This document shows, piece after piece, positions 18,391 through 30,389 of a stretch of DNA of 64,000 nucleotides. The DNA is from Arthrobacter citreus (lineage in GTDB: Bacteria; Bacillota; Bacilli; Bacillales; Bacillaceae_G). The stretch is from the NCBI GenBank assembly GCA_013200995.1, contig CP053688.1, forward strand, positions 3,720,001-3,784,000. Reading direction: 5' to 3'. Positions within the stretch are counted from its first letter, which is position 1. Each line of letters opens with the position of its first letter. The notes beneath the pieces are model-generated. The model did no database searches and was not told where the DNA came from. It saw only the letters and a list, made by a program, of their open reading frames with translations. A program made the position numbers and the translations under genes.

Positions 18391-19729
18391 CAATATTCAC
18401 CCCAGTTCTGCTCAGCATATCTTGATCGATCTTCTTATATGAATCACCGTAATTAATGATCCAAACAGGCTTCAATTGAATCGCTCTGTTATAGTAAGGC
18501 TGATTTATTGATGTTTTAAAATCATCAAATACCGTCTCATACCCTAGACTAATATCTTTAATGAGGGATTTATTGATCGACTTGTTATTTGCAATTACTT
18601 CCATAATCTGAGAACCAGACAATAACTCTATTTCACTTTCTTTTTTATCCGCTTGGATTCTAAATTTGTACAACGGACGCTTAAACGTTTCAATATCATC
18701 TACGCCCCAACTCGTCGTAAGTGTTGCATTATTATAGACCGGTAAATTATTTACAAAAAGTCTAAAAGAAACTTCATTATTTTCTGGTCTGACTCTTGCC
18801 AAAATATATCCGTCGGTCCATCCACCATGAGCGTTGATAAAATCAACACTTCTTTGAACTAATAAATTAGGACTTTGGTTATTATTATTCTCAGTCGCTG
18901 TCGGGTTAACGAATGCAATCGAACGATTTAAAGGTGAAACTGTCATCAATCTAGTACCGTCTGTGTATGTGTCTCCTGAATCAGAGTTTTCTTTTCGAAC
19001 ATTTGATGGATCACTAAAAATAGCATCTTTTAATTTATCTACATCAATATCTGTTGTTAGAAACTCCATTGTTGTTAATTTAATTGGTTTTTTCGGTAAA
19101 TAAATCATTTTACCTGATTCTAGCTTGTACTTTACGCTATCAGTAAAGCTATGGTAACTATCTCTTAACTTTTCAACAGATGAAATAATTGAAGAATTAT
19201 CAAAAGTAGCCTCATATAGGATGTTTTGTGCCTCATTCGAAAAATATACTCTAGCTGAAGTATCTGGTTTAGTAGATAAAGTGATTATAATTCGGTCAAA
19301 TAGAACGTTTTGTAATCTCTTCGCGTCTAATTTAAGAACTTTGCTTAAAGTCTCAATCGGTACCACAGTTGGAAAGATAATTTCTATTTTATTTTTTCCT
19401 TTTGTAATCGACTCGAAAGAAAGTGAAGACGTTTTATTTGTTAAGTTTTCGAAATTTTTAATTTCAGCTTTCTGCAATGCCCTATAAATTGGTGAGATAT
19501 TATCTTGTCTAGTTGTTACATAATTTTTATTTGTTTCATGAACAACTAATAAATTAGGGATTACGATGTCTTTGAAGTCCCTTTTCGCACCTATAGAAAC
19601 CTTTTGCACATAGTCTTGATTTTCAATAACATCGTATGTTGGTTGATATGACCATAAGCTATATGAAAGAACTAAGCTTACTAAAACAAGAGTAGTTAAT
19701 ATAACTGATTTTATATGTTCTCTTCTCAT
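18377..19729 (-). CDS. walH: WalH, membrane regulator of WalK
   Basis: 450 residues. One N-terminal TM segment (about 5-27), followed by a large extracellular YycH domain (YQPTYDVIE onward). It forms a complex with WalI and WalK and tunes the essential WalRK cell-wall system. ATG 19729 overlaps the walK stop as ATGA, which indicates coupling; the GTG two codons upstream is less likely. Confidence 0.93.
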   Translation of the reverse strand: MRREHIKSVILTTLVLVSLVLSYSLWSYQPTYDVIENQDYVQKVSIGAKRDFKDIVIPNLLVVHETNKNYVTTRQDNISPIYRALQKAEIKNFENLTNKTSSLSFESITKGKNKIEIIFPTVVPIETLSKVLKLDAKRLQNVLFDRIIITLSTKPDTSARVYFSNEAQNILYEATFDNSSIISSVEKLRDSYHSFTDSVKYKLESGKMIYLPKKPIKLTTMEFLTTDIDVDKLKDAIFSDPSNVRKENSDSGDTYTDGTRLMTVSPLNRSIAFVNPTATENNNNQSPNLLVQRSVDFINAHGGWTDGYILARVRPENNEVSFRLFVNNLPVYNNATLTTSWGVDDIETFKRPLYKFRIQADKKESEIELLSGSQIMEVIANNKSINKSLIKDISLGYETVFDDFKTSINQPYYNRAIQLKPVWIINYGDSYKKIDQDMLSRTGVNIVGLE

Positions 19730-21561
19730 TCCCACTCATCCTCTTGATCATCAGCCACAGGAAGTGTGAAATAGACAGTAGTGCCCTTTCCTTCTTCACT
19801 CTTAGCCCAAATATGACCATCGTGCGCGTAAATCATTTCTTTTGCTAATGCAAGGCCTAGGCCTGTTCCTCCAACTTGTCTTGATCTAGCCTTATCTACT
19901 CGATAGAAACGATCAAATATCTTTGATAGATTTTCTTTTGGAATTCCCATACCTTCATCGGTAATACTAACTAGAATTTGATCTCTGGACTCCTTAATAC
20001 GGTAAGTTACAGAGCCACCCTCCGGTGAGTATTTTAATGCATTAGAAATGATATTATCTAACACTTGTGTAATTTTATCTTCATCTATAAATACAAATCT
20101 TGTTTTATTAATAAATTCGCGTTTGAATGATACTTCTTGAGACTTACTCATTTCAAATCGATCAATTATACGATTAAACATTTCTGTGAAATTAACCCAA
20201 TCCTTCATTAAACGATACTCAGTACTATCAAGCTTGGATAGTTGTAATAGATCGTTTACTAGCCTAATCATTCGTTCTGTTTCATCTTGAGTTACTTGTA
20301 AAAACTTAGGTGCAATTTCTTTATTCTCCCAAGCCCCGTCTGATAAAGCTTCCAGATAGCTTCTCATCGTCGTTAACGGTGTTCTTAATTCATGTGAAAC
20401 GTTAGCAACAAATTCTCTACGTTCCTGCTCTATTTTTTCCTGCTCAGTCACATCATAGAGAACAGCAATTAGACCGTTAATTTTACCAGACTCCTTTTGA
20501 ATGATTGAAAAACTAGCACGTAAAATCATAGGTCTTTTATTATCACTATAATCCAACATAATTGAATCTGGTTCATCGTATAAATCATCTAAAGCATTAA
20601 TCTTTTCGATTCCTAATACTTCTAATATTGATTTGTTTAATACCGTTTCACGTGAAACATTTAGCATCGTTTCAGCTGGATCGTTTAAAAGAATAATCTT
20701 ACCTCTACGGTCAGTAGCAATTACTCCGTCAGTCATATGTTCCAAAACAGATTGGAGTTTTCTTCTTTCTCCATCTGTAGACGCTCTGGCTTGTTGTAAA
20801 TTGCGTGAGAGATTATTAAATGATATTGTTAACTCCCCAATCTCATCTTCACTATAGGCTTTTAGTTTACGAGAGAAATTCCCCTTTGCCATTTCCTGCG
20901 CCTGTCTTCTTATTTCAGAAATCGGCTTTGTAATAGCTTTAGCTAATAATATACCTAGAATGGATGTGATTGCGACTGCTATAAGTGTTCCAGTTGAAAA
21001 GATACGGTTAATTAATTCCATTCTTTCATATGTGCTTTCCATGGATGCACTCGTATAAATGGCCGATACAATTTCGTCACCTTCCATTACTGGTGTGACA
21101 ATGATTTTCATTCGATGACCATTTTTAGGATCAATTAATACCTTTTCAGTTCTAGTACCAACTAACAGTGCTCTTTTAATTAAAATATCAGTTGTTCTTC
21201 TACCAACTATGGATCGATTACTTGAATCAGAAGTAGCGATTACTTCACTATTTTGGTTAATAACTTTTACGTCTGATATTCCAATATTCTTTCCAAAGTC
21301 AGAAACGATTTTTTGGATATTAGCTTTTACCTCAGGATCATCTAACGTTTTCTTTTTTTCATACTCAATTTTAATATTGTAAGCCAATAGCTTAGCTCGT
21401 TCATTTATCGCCACAGTAAAACTATTTACCAGTTGTTTTTCAAGTTCTCTTGAAAAATAAACACTGATGATTTGCATAGCGACCAATATTAGTAAGATGT
21501 AAACAAGTACAAATTTAAAAACAATTGATTTAAATAAACCAACTTTATTGTAAGCTGCCAT
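19726..21561 (-). CDS. walK: Sensor histidine kinase WalK
   Basis: 611 residues, the usual length. TM1 (about 11-31), an extracellular Cache/PAS domain (32-180), TM2 (about 183-204), HAMP (205-258), PAS (about 265-365), HisKA with His390 (NVSHELRTPLTT) and HATPase_c with N, G1 and G2 boxes (GTGLGLALAKEM). Essential kinase that controls peptidoglycan hydrolase genes through WalR. ATG 21561 overlaps the walR stop by one base (TAATG). A parS-like site (20644-20659) lies in the codons for NVSRET. Confidence 0.97.
   Translation of the reverse strand: MAAYNKVGLFKSIVFKFVLVYILLILVAMQIISVYFSRELEKQLVNSFTVAINERAKLLAYNIKIEYEKKKTLDDPEVKANIQKIVSDFGKNIGISDVKVINQNSEVIATSDSSNRSIVGRRTTDILIKRALLVGTRTEKVLIDPKNGHRMKIIVTPVMEGDEIVSAIYTSASMESTYERMELINRIFSTGTLIAVAITSILGILLAKAITKPISEIRRQAQEMAKGNFSRKLKAYSEDEIGELTISFNNLSRNLQQARASTDGERRKLQSVLEHMTDGVIATDRRGKIILLNDPAETMLNVSRETVLNKSILEVLGIEKINALDDLYDEPDSIMLDYSDNKRPMILRASFSIIQKESGKINGLIAVLYDVTEQEKIEQERREFVANVSHELRTPLTTMRSYLEALSDGAWENKEIAPKFLQVTQDETERMIRLVNDLLQLSKLDSTEYRLMKDWVNFTEMFNRIIDRFEMSKSQEVSFKREFINKTRFVFIDEDKITQVLDNIISNALKYSPEGGSVTYRIKESRDQILVSITDEGMGIPKENLSKIFDRFYRVDKARSRQVGGTGLGLALAKEMIYAHDGHIWAKSEEGKGTTVYFTLPVADDQEDEWE
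20644..20659. promoter_or_regulatory. parS site within walK
   Basis: CGTTTCACGTGAAACA, one mismatch (first base) to the Bacillus parS consensus TGTTNCACGTGAAACA. It keeps the full CACGTG core, so Spo0J/ParB binding is likely. Confidence 0.75.
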
Positions 21562-22265
21562 TAATCTTGCTCCGGATCACGCAGGTAATAACCTACTCCT
21601 CGTCTTGTTACAATAAATAGTGGATAACTTGGATTGTCCTCAATTTTTTCACGAAGTCGACGAATTGTAACGTCAACAGTTCGAACATCTCCGAAATAGT
21701 CATAGCCCCACACCGTTTGTAGTAAGTGTTCTCTCGTCATAACCTGTCCGATATGTTTTGCTAAATAATAAAGTAATTCGAACTCACGGTGGGTTAACTC
21801 AATCTTCTCACCACGTTTTGTTACGATATAAGCGTTTGGATTAATGACAAGTGAACCAATAACTACTTCAACTGATTCTTCTTTTTCAGATGTAGTTCCA
21901 GTTTGGTGCCTTCTTAAATTGGCCTTTACTCTAGCAAGTAGTTCGCGTGTACTAAATGGCTTCGTAACGTAGTCATCTGCTCCCATTTCTAAACCTAGTA
22001 CTTTATCTAATTCAGAATCTTTTGCTGTAATCATAATGATTGGCATTTCGTGATTCTTTCTAATCTCTCTACACACTTCTAAACCGTCTCTAATTGGTAG
22101 CATGATATCTAATAAAACTAGATCAGGAAGGAATTCATCTACTTTTTGTAATGCTTCCTCTCCATCATACGCGCAAACAATTTCAAAACCTTCTTTTTCT
22201 AGATTAAACTTTAGTATATCAGCAATTGGTTTTTCATCATCGACTATTAATATTTTCTTATTCAT
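21561..22265 (-). CDS. walR: Response regulator WalR
   Basis: 234 residues. Receiver with Asp9-Asp10 and phospho-acceptor Asp53 (LVLLDIMLP), switch Lys in [20 protein letters not shown], and an OmpR-type winged helix ending [16 protein letters not shown]. Essential regulator of cell-wall turnover genes in Bacillus. ATG 22265 has AAGGAG 8 nt upstream and matches the B. subtilis start; a GTG three codons earlier is not supported. First gene of the walRKHIJ operon. Confidence 0.97.
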   Translation of the reverse strand: MNKKILIVDDEKPIADILKFNLEKEGFEIVCAYDGEEALQKVDEFLPDLVLLDIMLPIRDGLEVCREIRKNHEMPIIMITAKDSELDKVLGLEMGADDYVTKPFSTRELLARVKANLRRHQTGTTSEKEESVEVVIGSLVINPNAYIVTKRGEKIELTHREFELLYYLAKHIGQVMTREHLLQTVWGYDYFGDVRTVDVTIRRLREKIEDNPSYPLFIVTRRGVGYYLRDPEQD

Positions 22266-22450
22266 TCCCCGCACTCCTTTTCTAGTCAGTTTTTGCCGCC
22301 ATCAATTCTATACATATCTTTTGCAATTTACTATTAAATTAGGCAACAAATAAACTATTCATAGTAATTTCGTTTTGTGGATTTCTCTCTAAATATAATA
22401 AGACTACTGTTATTCTATATCCATCTCTACACTAGATTTTTTTGAAAAAA

Positions 22451-22473
22451 ACCTCTAGCTTGTTGCTAGAGGT
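22451..22473 (-). terminator. Terminator between tRNA cluster and walR
   Basis: A 9-bp stem (ACCTCTAGC with GCTAGAGGT), followed on the minus strand by seven T. It isolates the wal promoter from tRNA transcription, as a backup to the hairpin at 22581. Together with that hairpin it brackets about 105 bp of AT-rich sequence with no gene. Confidence 0.75.
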
Positions 22474-22580
22474 CTATTCCACTTATTTCTATTTTAAATT
22501 AAGTATGTTTTTTTGTAAAATCGAACTGTTTTTAACTAACCTAAAATTTTTCATTTTTATAAAAAACTAGGGATAAAATA

Positions 22581-22608
22581 AAAAACTACTGTATATACAG
22601 TAGTTTTT
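22581..22608 (-). terminator. Terminator of the tRNA cluster
   Basis: A 13-bp stem (AAAAACTACTGTA with TACAGTAGTTTTT) with a minimal loop, six bases after the 3' end of tRNA-Phe on the minus strand and followed by T-rich sequence. Confidence 0.8.
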
Positions 22609-22613
22609 TATGA

Positions 22614-22686
<73 letters not shown>

Positions 22687-22692
22687 ATTATA

Positions 22693-22768
22693 TGGCGGTC
22701 CCGACCGGGATCGAACCGGCGATCTCCTGCGTGACAGGCAGGCATGTTAACCGCTACACCACGGGACC
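22693..22768 (-). tRNA. tRNA-Asp (GTC)
   Basis: 76 nt. Acceptor GGTCCCG/CGGGACC, anticodon loop CTGTCAC with anticodon GTC, and T-loop GGTTCGATCCC. The 3' CCA is encoded. Confidence 0.97.
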
Positions 22769-22789
22769 AATATTTGTTTTATAAAAGGA

Positions 22790-22861
22790 TGACCCGTACG
22801 GGACTCGAACCCGTGTTACCGCCGTGAAAGGGCGGTGTCTTAACCGCTTGACCAACGGGCC
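22790..22861 (-). tRNA. tRNA-Glu (TTC)
   Basis: 72 nt. Acceptor GGCCCGT/ACGGGTC with one G-U pair, anticodon loop CTTTCAC with anticodon TTC, and T-loop GGTTCGAGTCC. CCA is not encoded. Confidence 0.97.
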
Positions 22862-22878
22862 ACATTAATTTGAAAAGA

Positions 22879-22951
22879 TGAGCCATGAAGGATTCGAACC
22901 TTCGACCCTCTGATTAAAAGTCAGATGCTCTACCAACTGAGCTAATGGCTC
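22879..22951 (-). tRNA. tRNA-Lys (TTT)
   Basis: 73 nt. Acceptor GAGCCAT/ATGGCTC, anticodon loop CTTTTAA with anticodon TTT, and T-loop GGTTCGAATCC. CCA is not encoded. First tRNA of the Lys-Glu-Asp-Phe cluster on the minus strand. Confidence 0.97.
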
Positions 22952-23056
22952 ACAATTATATATAAACTTCATAAACTAAGTACTAGTCATGACGACAAGA
23001 TTTATCTTATCATACTTTCTAATAAATTTGCAATAGTTTTTTTAAAATAAAATAAT

Positions 23057-23089
23057 AAAAGCCCTTAAAAGTTTTATTTAAGGGCTTTT
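23057..23089 (-). terminator. Terminator of purA
   Basis: A 13-bp stem (AAAAGCCCTTAAA with TTTAAGGGCTTTT), eight bases after the purA stop, with a T-rich tail. Confidence 0.85.
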
Positions 23090-23097
23090 TTATTATA

Positions 23098-24414
<1,317 letters not shown>

Positions 24415-24559
24415 CTATTTCCGAACTAAAACCAAAACTAGTATATCAAACTTACGGAATTTGTCAATAAATCTCTTGAATTATTTCTTTTCTAAGTTTT
24501 ATTTGTTCGTAATTACTAACAAAAGAATTTGATAAAAATAGTTTACCCTAACAAAAAAA

Positions 24560-24590
24560 AATAATCACATAGATTCACTATGTGATTATT
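24560..24590 (-). terminator. Terminator of the dnaC operon
   Basis: A 13-bp stem (AATAATCACATAG with CTATGTGATTATT), 16 nt after the dnaC stop, with T/A runs at both ends. Confidence 0.85.
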
Positions 24591-24606
24591 TTTTAGATGG
24601 TTTCCG

Positions 24607-25968
24607 CTAAGCACCAGGTGCATGCTCATCTTCAAACCTTCGTTCTAGATTTACGAACTTGTTATATTCTTTTACGAATGCTAATGAAACAGTTCCTACT
24701 GGACCATTCCTTTGTTTAGCAATAATGATTTCAATAATATTTTTATTCTCTGATTCCTTATCATAGTAATCGTCACGGTATAAGAATGCAACAATATCAG
24801 CATCTTGCTCAATACTTCCCGATTCACGAATATCAGACATCATCGGACGTTTATCCTGTCTCGATTCTACGCTACGTGACAGCTGAGATAAGGCTATTAA
24901 TGGCACCTTTAGTTCCCTCGCCAGTCCTTTAAGTGATCGCGAAATTTCGGATACTTCTTGTTGACGATTTTCACCACTTTTTCCGTTACCTTGAATTAGC
25001 TGTAAATAATCAATTAAGATCATACCTAAACCATGCTCTTGTTTTAATCTTCTACACTTAGCTCGTATGTCATTTACTCTTATACCAGGTGTATCATCAA
25101 TATAGATACCTGTTCCTGCAAGGCTACTAGCAGCCATTGTGAGCTTATTCCAGTCCTCTTGTTCGAGATTACCTGTACGCAATGCCTGTGCGTTAATATT
25201 CCCTTCTGCGCAAAGCATACGCATAACAAGTTGATCTGACCCCATCTCAAGACTAAAGATAGCTACGTTTTCATCTGTTTTTGTTGCTACGTTTTGTGCA
25301 ATATTCAACGCAAAGGCTGTTTTACCTACTGAAGGTCGGGCTGCTACTATGATTAAATCGTTTGGCTGAAATCCTGCTGTCATACGATCTAGATCAGTAA
25401 ATCCTGTTGGCACACCAGTGGTTTCACCACGTTGATTAAACAATGTCTCAATTTTACTAAATGTAGTAAATACTACATCTTTAATGCTTTGAAAGCCTGA
25501 AACGCTTGTGCGCTGTGATACTTGTAAAATACTTTTTTCAGCTTCATTTAAAACGACATCTACTGGGACATCTGGCGCATAGCTTTCCGTCACAATATTT
25601 GTAGCCGTTCTAATTAATTTTCTTAAAGTAGATTTTTCTTCAACGCTCTTTGCATAATATTCAACGTTAGATGCCGTTGGTACTGAAGCCAACAAATCAT
25701 TTAAGTATGATACTCCTCCTACTTCTTCTAGCACTCCTTGATTAGCCAGTTCAGAAGTTAGTGTAATAACATCTAGAGGCTCATTTCTTGAAGCAATCTT
25801 AAGCATCGCTTCAAATAGTCTTTGATGGGCAGCCCGATAAAAGTCATCTGGTAAAAGCCGTTCTGAAGTTGAGATTAAAGCCTCTGAGTCTAACAATATG
25901 GCCCCTAATACTGCCTGTTCAGCTTCTATATTCTGTGGTGGAGTACGATCATTTAGCAAATCACTCAT
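24607..25968 (-). CDS. dnaC: Replicative DNA helicase (DnaB family)
   Basis: 453 residues. N-terminal helical domain (about 10-110), linker, and a RecA-like C-terminal domain with Walker A ARPSVGKTAFALN (about 209-221), Walker B LIDYLQLI and the tail NKFVNLERRF. The hexamer unwinds DNA ahead of the fork; in Bacillus it is called DnaC. ATG with TGGAGGAC upstream. Lies 27 nt after rplI in the gdpP-rplI-dnaC run, as in B. subtilis. Confidence 0.97.
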   Translation of the reverse strand: MSDLLNDRTPPQNIEAEQAVLGAILLDSEALISTSERLLPDDFYRAAHQRLFEAMLKIASRNEPLDVITLTSELANQGVLEEVGGVSYLNDLLASVPTASNVEYYAKSVEEKSTLRKLIRTATNIVTESYAPDVPVDVVLNEAEKSILQVSQRTSVSGFQSIKDVVFTTFSKIETLFNQRGETTGVPTGFTDLDRMTAGFQPNDLIIVAARPSVGKTAFALNIAQNVATKTDENVAIFSLEMGSDQLVMRMLCAEGNINAQALRTGNLEQEDWNKLTMAASSLAGTGIYIDDTPGIRVNDIRAKCRRLKQEHGLGMILIDYLQLIQGNGKSGENRQQEVSEISRSLKGLARELKVPLIALSQLSRSVESRQDKRPMMSDIRESGSIEQDADIVAFLYRDDYYDKESENKNIIEIIIAKQRNGPVGTVSLAFVKEYNKFVNLERRFEDEHAPGA

Positions 25969-25995
25969 TTATAGTCCTCCAGATGCTTGTTTTTC

Positions 25996-26439
25996 TTATT
26001 GTTCTTTTACGTGTACTTTTAAAGTTGCACTAACTTCAGGATGCAATTTTACTTTAATGTTTGTAAAGCCAAGTCCTCTAATTGCATCATTCATTTCAAA
26101 CTTACGCTTATCTAATTTAATACCATGTACTTTTTGAAGCTCATCTGCAATTTGTTTACTTGTGATTGAGCCAAAAAGACGACCACCTTCACCAGATTTA
26201 GCTTTTAACTCAACAGTTAAAGCTTCAATGTTCTCTTTTAGTTTTTTACAATTTTCTAATTCAATTTGTGCATCTTTTACTTCTTTATTTTTTTTCGCTT
26301 CAAGCGTTTTTACGTTACCTGCAGTAGCCTCAACTGCGTCTCCATTTTTAATTAAGAAGCTCGCATAGCCGTCTGCAATATTTTTAGTTTCCCCTTTTTT
26401 ACCTTTTCCTTTTACATCTTTTAAGAAAATTACTTTCAT
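25996..26439 (-). CDS. rplI: 50S ribosomal protein L9
   Basis: 147 residues. N-terminal RNA-binding domain starting [17 protein letters not shown], long central helix rich in Lys/Glu, and C-terminal domain [15 protein letters not shown]. Binds 23S rRNA at the base of the L1 stalk. The ATG overlaps the gdpP stop by 4 nt. Confidence 0.97.
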   Translation of the reverse strand: MKVIFLKDVKGKGKKGETKNIADGYASFLIKNGDAVEATAGNVKTLEAKKNKEVKDAQIELENCKKLKENIEALTVELKAKSGEGGRLFGSITSKQIADELQKVHGIKLDKRKFEMNDAIRGLGFTNIKVKLHPEVSATLKVHVKEQ

Positions 26440-28412
26440 TTGTTCGTTCTCCCTTCAATGTATTGATCAATTATTTCCAATAAGCTCTGTTCTACTTCTT
26501 TAATTGAAGAAGATTCAATTTGTGCGGCCGCATTGGTTAAATGACCGCCTCCGCCTAGCTCTTCCATTATCAATTGTACATTTATATTACCTAATGAACG
26601 ACTGCTAATGCTAACAATATTATCCGATCTTTTTGCAATTACAAACGACGCAATGACATCAGTCATCGTTAATAAGGTGTCTGCAGCTTTTGCAATTAAT
26701 ACTTGTTCGTAATTCACATTATCTTTTCCATAACTAATTGCAAAGCCGTTTTTGTACATATAGGCCTCTTCAATTAATTCTGCTTTGCGTATATATTCAT
26801 TCATATCTTGTTTTAGTAAATTTTGTACTAGAATTGTATCTGCTCCATTAGTTCGCAAGTATGACGCTGCATCAAATGTTCTAGCCCCTGTTCGGAAAGT
26901 GAAACTTTTTGTATCAACAATAATACCTGCGAGTAAAGCTGTTGCCTCAAGCATATTCAATTTAATTTTCTTAGGCTGATACTCTAATAACTCAGTAACT
27001 AATTCTGCAGTAGAGGAAGCATATGGCTCCATATAGACTAAAATTGCGTCTTTAATGAAATCCTCGCCTCTTCGGTGATGGTCTATAACAACTATTTTAT
27101 CTGTTTTATCTAAAAGTGATTCTTCTTCGACCATTGTTGGTCTATGAGTATCCACTACGATTATTAATGTATCTTCGGAAATAAGTTCTTTTGCTTTTTC
27201 AGATGAAATAAAACAAGACATAAATTGTTCGTTTTTGCCCATTTCCCTCATCAAACGATTAACACTTCGATCTACTTCCTCTTTATTAATTATGACATAG
27301 CCATCCACTTCATTATGCATGACCATTTTCAAGATACCGACCGCTGAACCAAGTGCATCCATATCCGGTAACTTATGACCCATTATCATAACATTAGCGC
27401 TACTTTTCATTAAATCTCTTAAAGCATGAGAGATCACTCTTGCTCTAACCCTTGTTCTTTTCTCGACTGGGTTTGTTTTCCCACCGAAAAATTTTACTTT
27501 TCCATTAATATTTTTAACAGTTACTTGGTCTCCCCCACGCCCTAGTGCCAAATCCAGACCAGATTGTGCAAGTTGGCCAAGCTCCGTTAAGTTTAAACTT
27601 CCAACACCGACGCCAACACTTAGCGTAAGGGGTAAATTTCGTTTAGTTGTTTCTTCTCTTACTTGATCTAAAATGGAAAATTTATTATTCTCTAATACGC
27701 CAAGAATACCTTCATTTAAGACTGCACTATAACGATCTGATGACACTCTCTTTAAGAAAATCCCATGGTTGTTAGCCCAACTATTTAACATAGTTGTTAC
27801 TGCACCATTTACACTTGAACGCTCTTGGTCATCTAATCCCTGTGTCATCTCATCGTAATTATCTAGTAAAATAATTCCGATTACTGTTCTTTGATCCTCA
27901 TATAATTTTTCCAACTGAGCCTGTTCAGTTACATCAAATAAATAAATATAACGCGCTTCTCTTTTAATTACTACACGGTACGTTCTTTTATTTATTATTA
28001 ATACATCTTCTTTTTTCTCTTTTTTTGAAATTAAAGCCATTAAACCTTCAGATAGATCATATATGTGTTTACCAATCAGTGAACGATCGTCTAAAATATT
28101 TAAAATATACTGGTTACCCCATTCAATATGGTACTCTCTATCGTAAAGTAATACTCCAATTGGCATTTCTGTAATTGCTTCGTTACTTAAATTCCTTACT
28201 CTCGACATAATTGATTCTATATACATATCTAAAACATAGCGATATTTTATCTCTAATTTAACAACTAGAAATATTACGCATAAAAAAATAATGATAAAAA
28301 TGATCCCTATGTTAGGTTTTATATAGACTACAGTTCCGATGAGAAATATTGAAAGAGCAGTTAAAAGATAGACGGGTATAAGAAACATCTGTTTCTTATG
28401 AAAATCTTGCAT
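26436..28412 (-). CDS. gdpP: Cyclic-di-AMP phosphodiesterase GdpP
   Basis: 658 residues. Two N-terminal TM helices (about 12-55), a PAS domain (about 75-155), a degenerate GGDEF domain (about 170-300) and DHH/DHHA1 domains (about 335-650). The DHH catalytic set is visible: [20 protein letters not shown] and [11 protein letters not shown]. Degrades c-di-AMP to pApA and so affects wall stress and potassium balance. ATG start, with TAGGGG as a weak ribosome site. The B. subtilis orthologue is YybT, in the same position. Confidence 0.95.
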   Translation of the reverse strand: MQDFHKKQMFLIPVYLLTALSIFLIGTVVYIKPNIGIIFIIIFLCVIFLVVKLEIKYRYVLDMYIESIMSRVRNLSNEAITEMPIGVLLYDREYHIEWGNQYILNILDDRSLIGKHIYDLSEGLMALISKKEKKEDVLIINKRTYRVVIKREARYIYLFDVTEQAQLEKLYEDQRTVIGIILLDNYDEMTQGLDDQERSSVNGAVTTMLNSWANNHGIFLKRVSSDRYSAVLNEGILGVLENNKFSILDQVREETTKRNLPLTLSVGVGVGSLNLTELGQLAQSGLDLALGRGGDQVTVKNINGKVKFFGGKTNPVEKRTRVRARVISHALRDLMKSSANVMIMGHKLPDMDALGSAVGILKMVMHNEVDGYVIINKEEVDRSVNRLMREMGKNEQFMSCFISSEKAKELISEDTLIIVVDTHRPTMVEEESLLDKTDKIVVIDHHRRGEDFIKDAILVYMEPYASSTAELVTELLEYQPKKIKLNMLEATALLAGIIVDTKSFTFRTGARTFDAASYLRTNGADTILVQNLLKQDMNEYIRKAELIEEAYMYKNGFAISYGKDNVNYEQVLIAKAADTLLTMTDVIASFVIAKRSDNIVSISSRSLGNINVQLIMEELGGGGHLTNAAAQIESSSIKEVEQSLLEIIDQYIEGRTNK

Positions 28413-28497
28413 AAGTTCAACCCCTAAATCAAATAAAATCTAACTTCCATATTAAAGATTATTCGCACATAATCAGTTAAATAGCACATGTGAAATA

Positions 28498-29424
28498 TTA
28501 ATTTCTTCTTCTATTAAATATTCCAATTGAAACGATTCCAATTAGTAAAACTATACTAGTTAATGCTTGGACAAAAAGACTCACAATCAAAATAGTCGTT
28601 GGGATCGCTTTAGAAAACTGTTTTAAATAACTAAAATAATATATTGATGCGTACCCTTGAATGACAAGTAAAATCTGCAGAACAAAAATCATGTTAGTGA
28701 CTGCGGTATTGAGGAAACTACCTGGCGTTAACTGAAAAAACGAAACAAACATTACGATTAAAAAGATCCACATAAATCCTACAGGGAGCCTAAACTCTCT
28801 AAAAGGTTTGAATTTTGGAATTTTATAACCAAGTCTTCTTATTAATGGAAAGGTTACTAACTGAGTTAAGAAGGCAAGTATAAAGCTAGTCATTAATAGT
28901 AACGAAGGGAGCAATGTAGGGATTAACTTAATAGTATGAATAAGATTATTTAAAGCATCATCATTAGTTTTTGTACCAAGGCTGGCACTAAGCTCCTTAC
29001 TTTTTTCAATTGCTTCCGTTAGCAGATCAATATTCTGTTTAACTATGTCAATATGAAAAACTGCTTTAGATAGTATGTACAGAAGTACGGTATGTATTAA
29101 ATATAAAAAGGTACTAGTAAGTAAAATCTCGCCTTTACTTCTCTCATTCTTTATTAAATATCCAATTGCAATTCCAACTGTCGAATACATTAAAGTAACA
29201 GGGAGTAAAGAGAAAGAAGTGATAACAAGTGTCAATCCAAGTGCCACACAACATATTAGAAGTGACTCTTTGATTGTATATTTAATACTAAGAATAATAA
29301 ATGGCAGTGGCATAAGGAAAGCCATTATTAACGTGAGAAATGGTACGAACCTAAATATTAGTAACAGTACTGAATAGATTGCTAAGAGTACTGCACCTTC
29401 AGTAATAAAGCGGGTTGATTTCAA
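28498..29424 (-). CDS. yybS: YybS family membrane protein (DUF2232)
   Basis: 308 residues, almost entirely hydrophobic with about eight predicted TM helices, matching the YybS/DUF2232 family next to gdpP in Bacillus. Function is not established; the fold resembles S-components or energy-coupled membrane proteins only loosely. The start is TTG (complement of 29422-29424) with AAAGGAG about 8 nt upstream. Transcribed with, or just before, gdpP. Confidence 0.88.
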   Translation of the reverse strand: MKSTRFITEGAVLLAIYSVLLLIFRFVPFLTLIMAFLMPLPFIILSIKYTIKESLLICCVALGLTLVITSFSLLPVTLMYSTVGIAIGYLIKNERSKGEILLTSTFLYLIHTVLLYILSKAVFHIDIVKQNIDLLTEAIEKSKELSASLGTKTNDDALNNLIHTIKLIPTLLPSLLLMTSFILAFLTQLVTFPLIRRLGYKIPKFKPFREFRLPVGFMWIFLIVMFVSFFQLTPGSFLNTAVTNMIFVLQILLVIQGYASIYYFSYLKQFSKAIPTTILIVSLFVQALTSIVLLIGIVSIGIFNRRRN

Positions 29425-29513
29425 AATTTAGCTCCTTTCAACTACTTCTACTTATTTACGATAAGCATACTATTTCTTATTTTACCATAAAATTTATTTT
29501 TTCATAAATACAA

Positions 29514-29545
29514 AAAAAGTACAGCACGAGAATGCTGTACTTTTT
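29514..29545 (-). terminator. Terminator of rpsF-ssb-rpsR
   Basis: A 13-bp stem (AAAAAGTACAGCA with TGCTGTACTTTTT) with a 6-nt loop, ten bases after the rpsR stop. Confidence 0.88.
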
Positions 29546-29555
29546 ATTATGCAGC

Positions 29556-29795
29556 TTATTCAGCTACGTATGGTAATAATGCCATTTGACGAGAGCGTTT
29601 GATCGCGATCGTTAATTTGCGTTGGTATTTCGCAGAAGTACCAGTTACACGACGAGGTAAAATTTTACCACGCTCAGAAACGAAACGTTTTAATAACTCA
29701 GTATCTTTGAAGTCGATTGTAGTGATGCCATTTGAAGTAAAGTAACAAACTTTACGACGTTTAGCGCGTCCACCTTTACGTCCACCCATTGCCAT
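29556..29795 (-). CDS. rpsR: 30S ribosomal protein S18
   Basis: 79 residues: basic N-terminus [17 protein letters not shown], then [19 protein letters not shown] and [14 protein letters not shown], all typical of S18. Pairs with S6 on the 30S platform. Only one Cys is seen, so no zinc-ribbon form. Third gene of the rpsF-ssb-rpsR operon, with a GGAGG ribosome site. Confidence 0.97.
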   Translation of the reverse strand: MAMGGRKGGRAKRRKVCYFTSNGITTIDFKDTELLKRFVSERGKILPRRVTGTSAKYQRKLTIAIKRSRQMALLPYVAE

Positions 29796-29870
29796 TGTTA
29801 TTTCCCTCCTCTACTTAAAAATTTGTTTTTTAGTAATGCTTTTCGTTCGGCATTACCTTGTTTTTATTAT

Positions 29871-30356
29871 TTAGAAAGGAAGATCGTCATCAGTAATATC
29901 AATCGTTTTGCTTGTCCCACCAAATGGATCATCATTAAAGCTAGGCTTTTGAGATGGTGCTTCGAAAGGATTTCCAGCGTTAAAACCTTGATTTTGTTGG
30001 TTCGCACCGAACGAACCACCTTGGTTACCTGACGCATTTCTTGGTTCTAAGAATTGAACAGAGTCAGCTACAACTTCAGTTACATATACTCTCTTACCAT
30101 CTTGACCATCGAAACTTCTAGTTTGAATACGACCTTCAACACCAGCTAAACTTCCTTTTTTCAAGAAGTTTGCTACGTTTTCAGCAGGTTTTCTCCAGAT
30201 CACACAGTTAATAAAATCTGCGTCTCTTTCGCCTTGCTGATTTGAGTAGGTACGATTCACCGCTAGAGTAAATGTTGCCACGGCAACCCCACTTGGCGTA
30301 TAACGTAAATCTGGATCCTTTGTTAGGCGACCTACAAGTACAACACGATTAATCAT
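29871..30356 (-). CDS. ssbA: Single-stranded DNA-binding protein SsbA
   Basis: 161 residues. OB-fold (1-105) starting [23 protein letters not shown], a Gln/Gly/Asn-rich linker, and the acidic tail DITDDDLPF that binds partner proteins. Essential for replication and repair. Located between rpsF and rpsR as in B. subtilis, with an AGGTAGGA ribosome site. Confidence 0.97.
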   Translation of the reverse strand: MINRVVLVGRLTKDPDLRYTPSGVAVATFTLAVNRTYSNQQGERDADFINCVIWRKPAENVANFLKKGSLAGVEGRIQTRSFDGQDGKRVYVTEVVADSVQFLEPRNASGNQGGSFGANQQNQGFNAGNPFEAPSQKPSFNDDPFGGTSKTIDITDDDLPF

Positions 30357-30389
30357 CTGATTCCTACCTCCCTAAAGCTTTTAAAAATA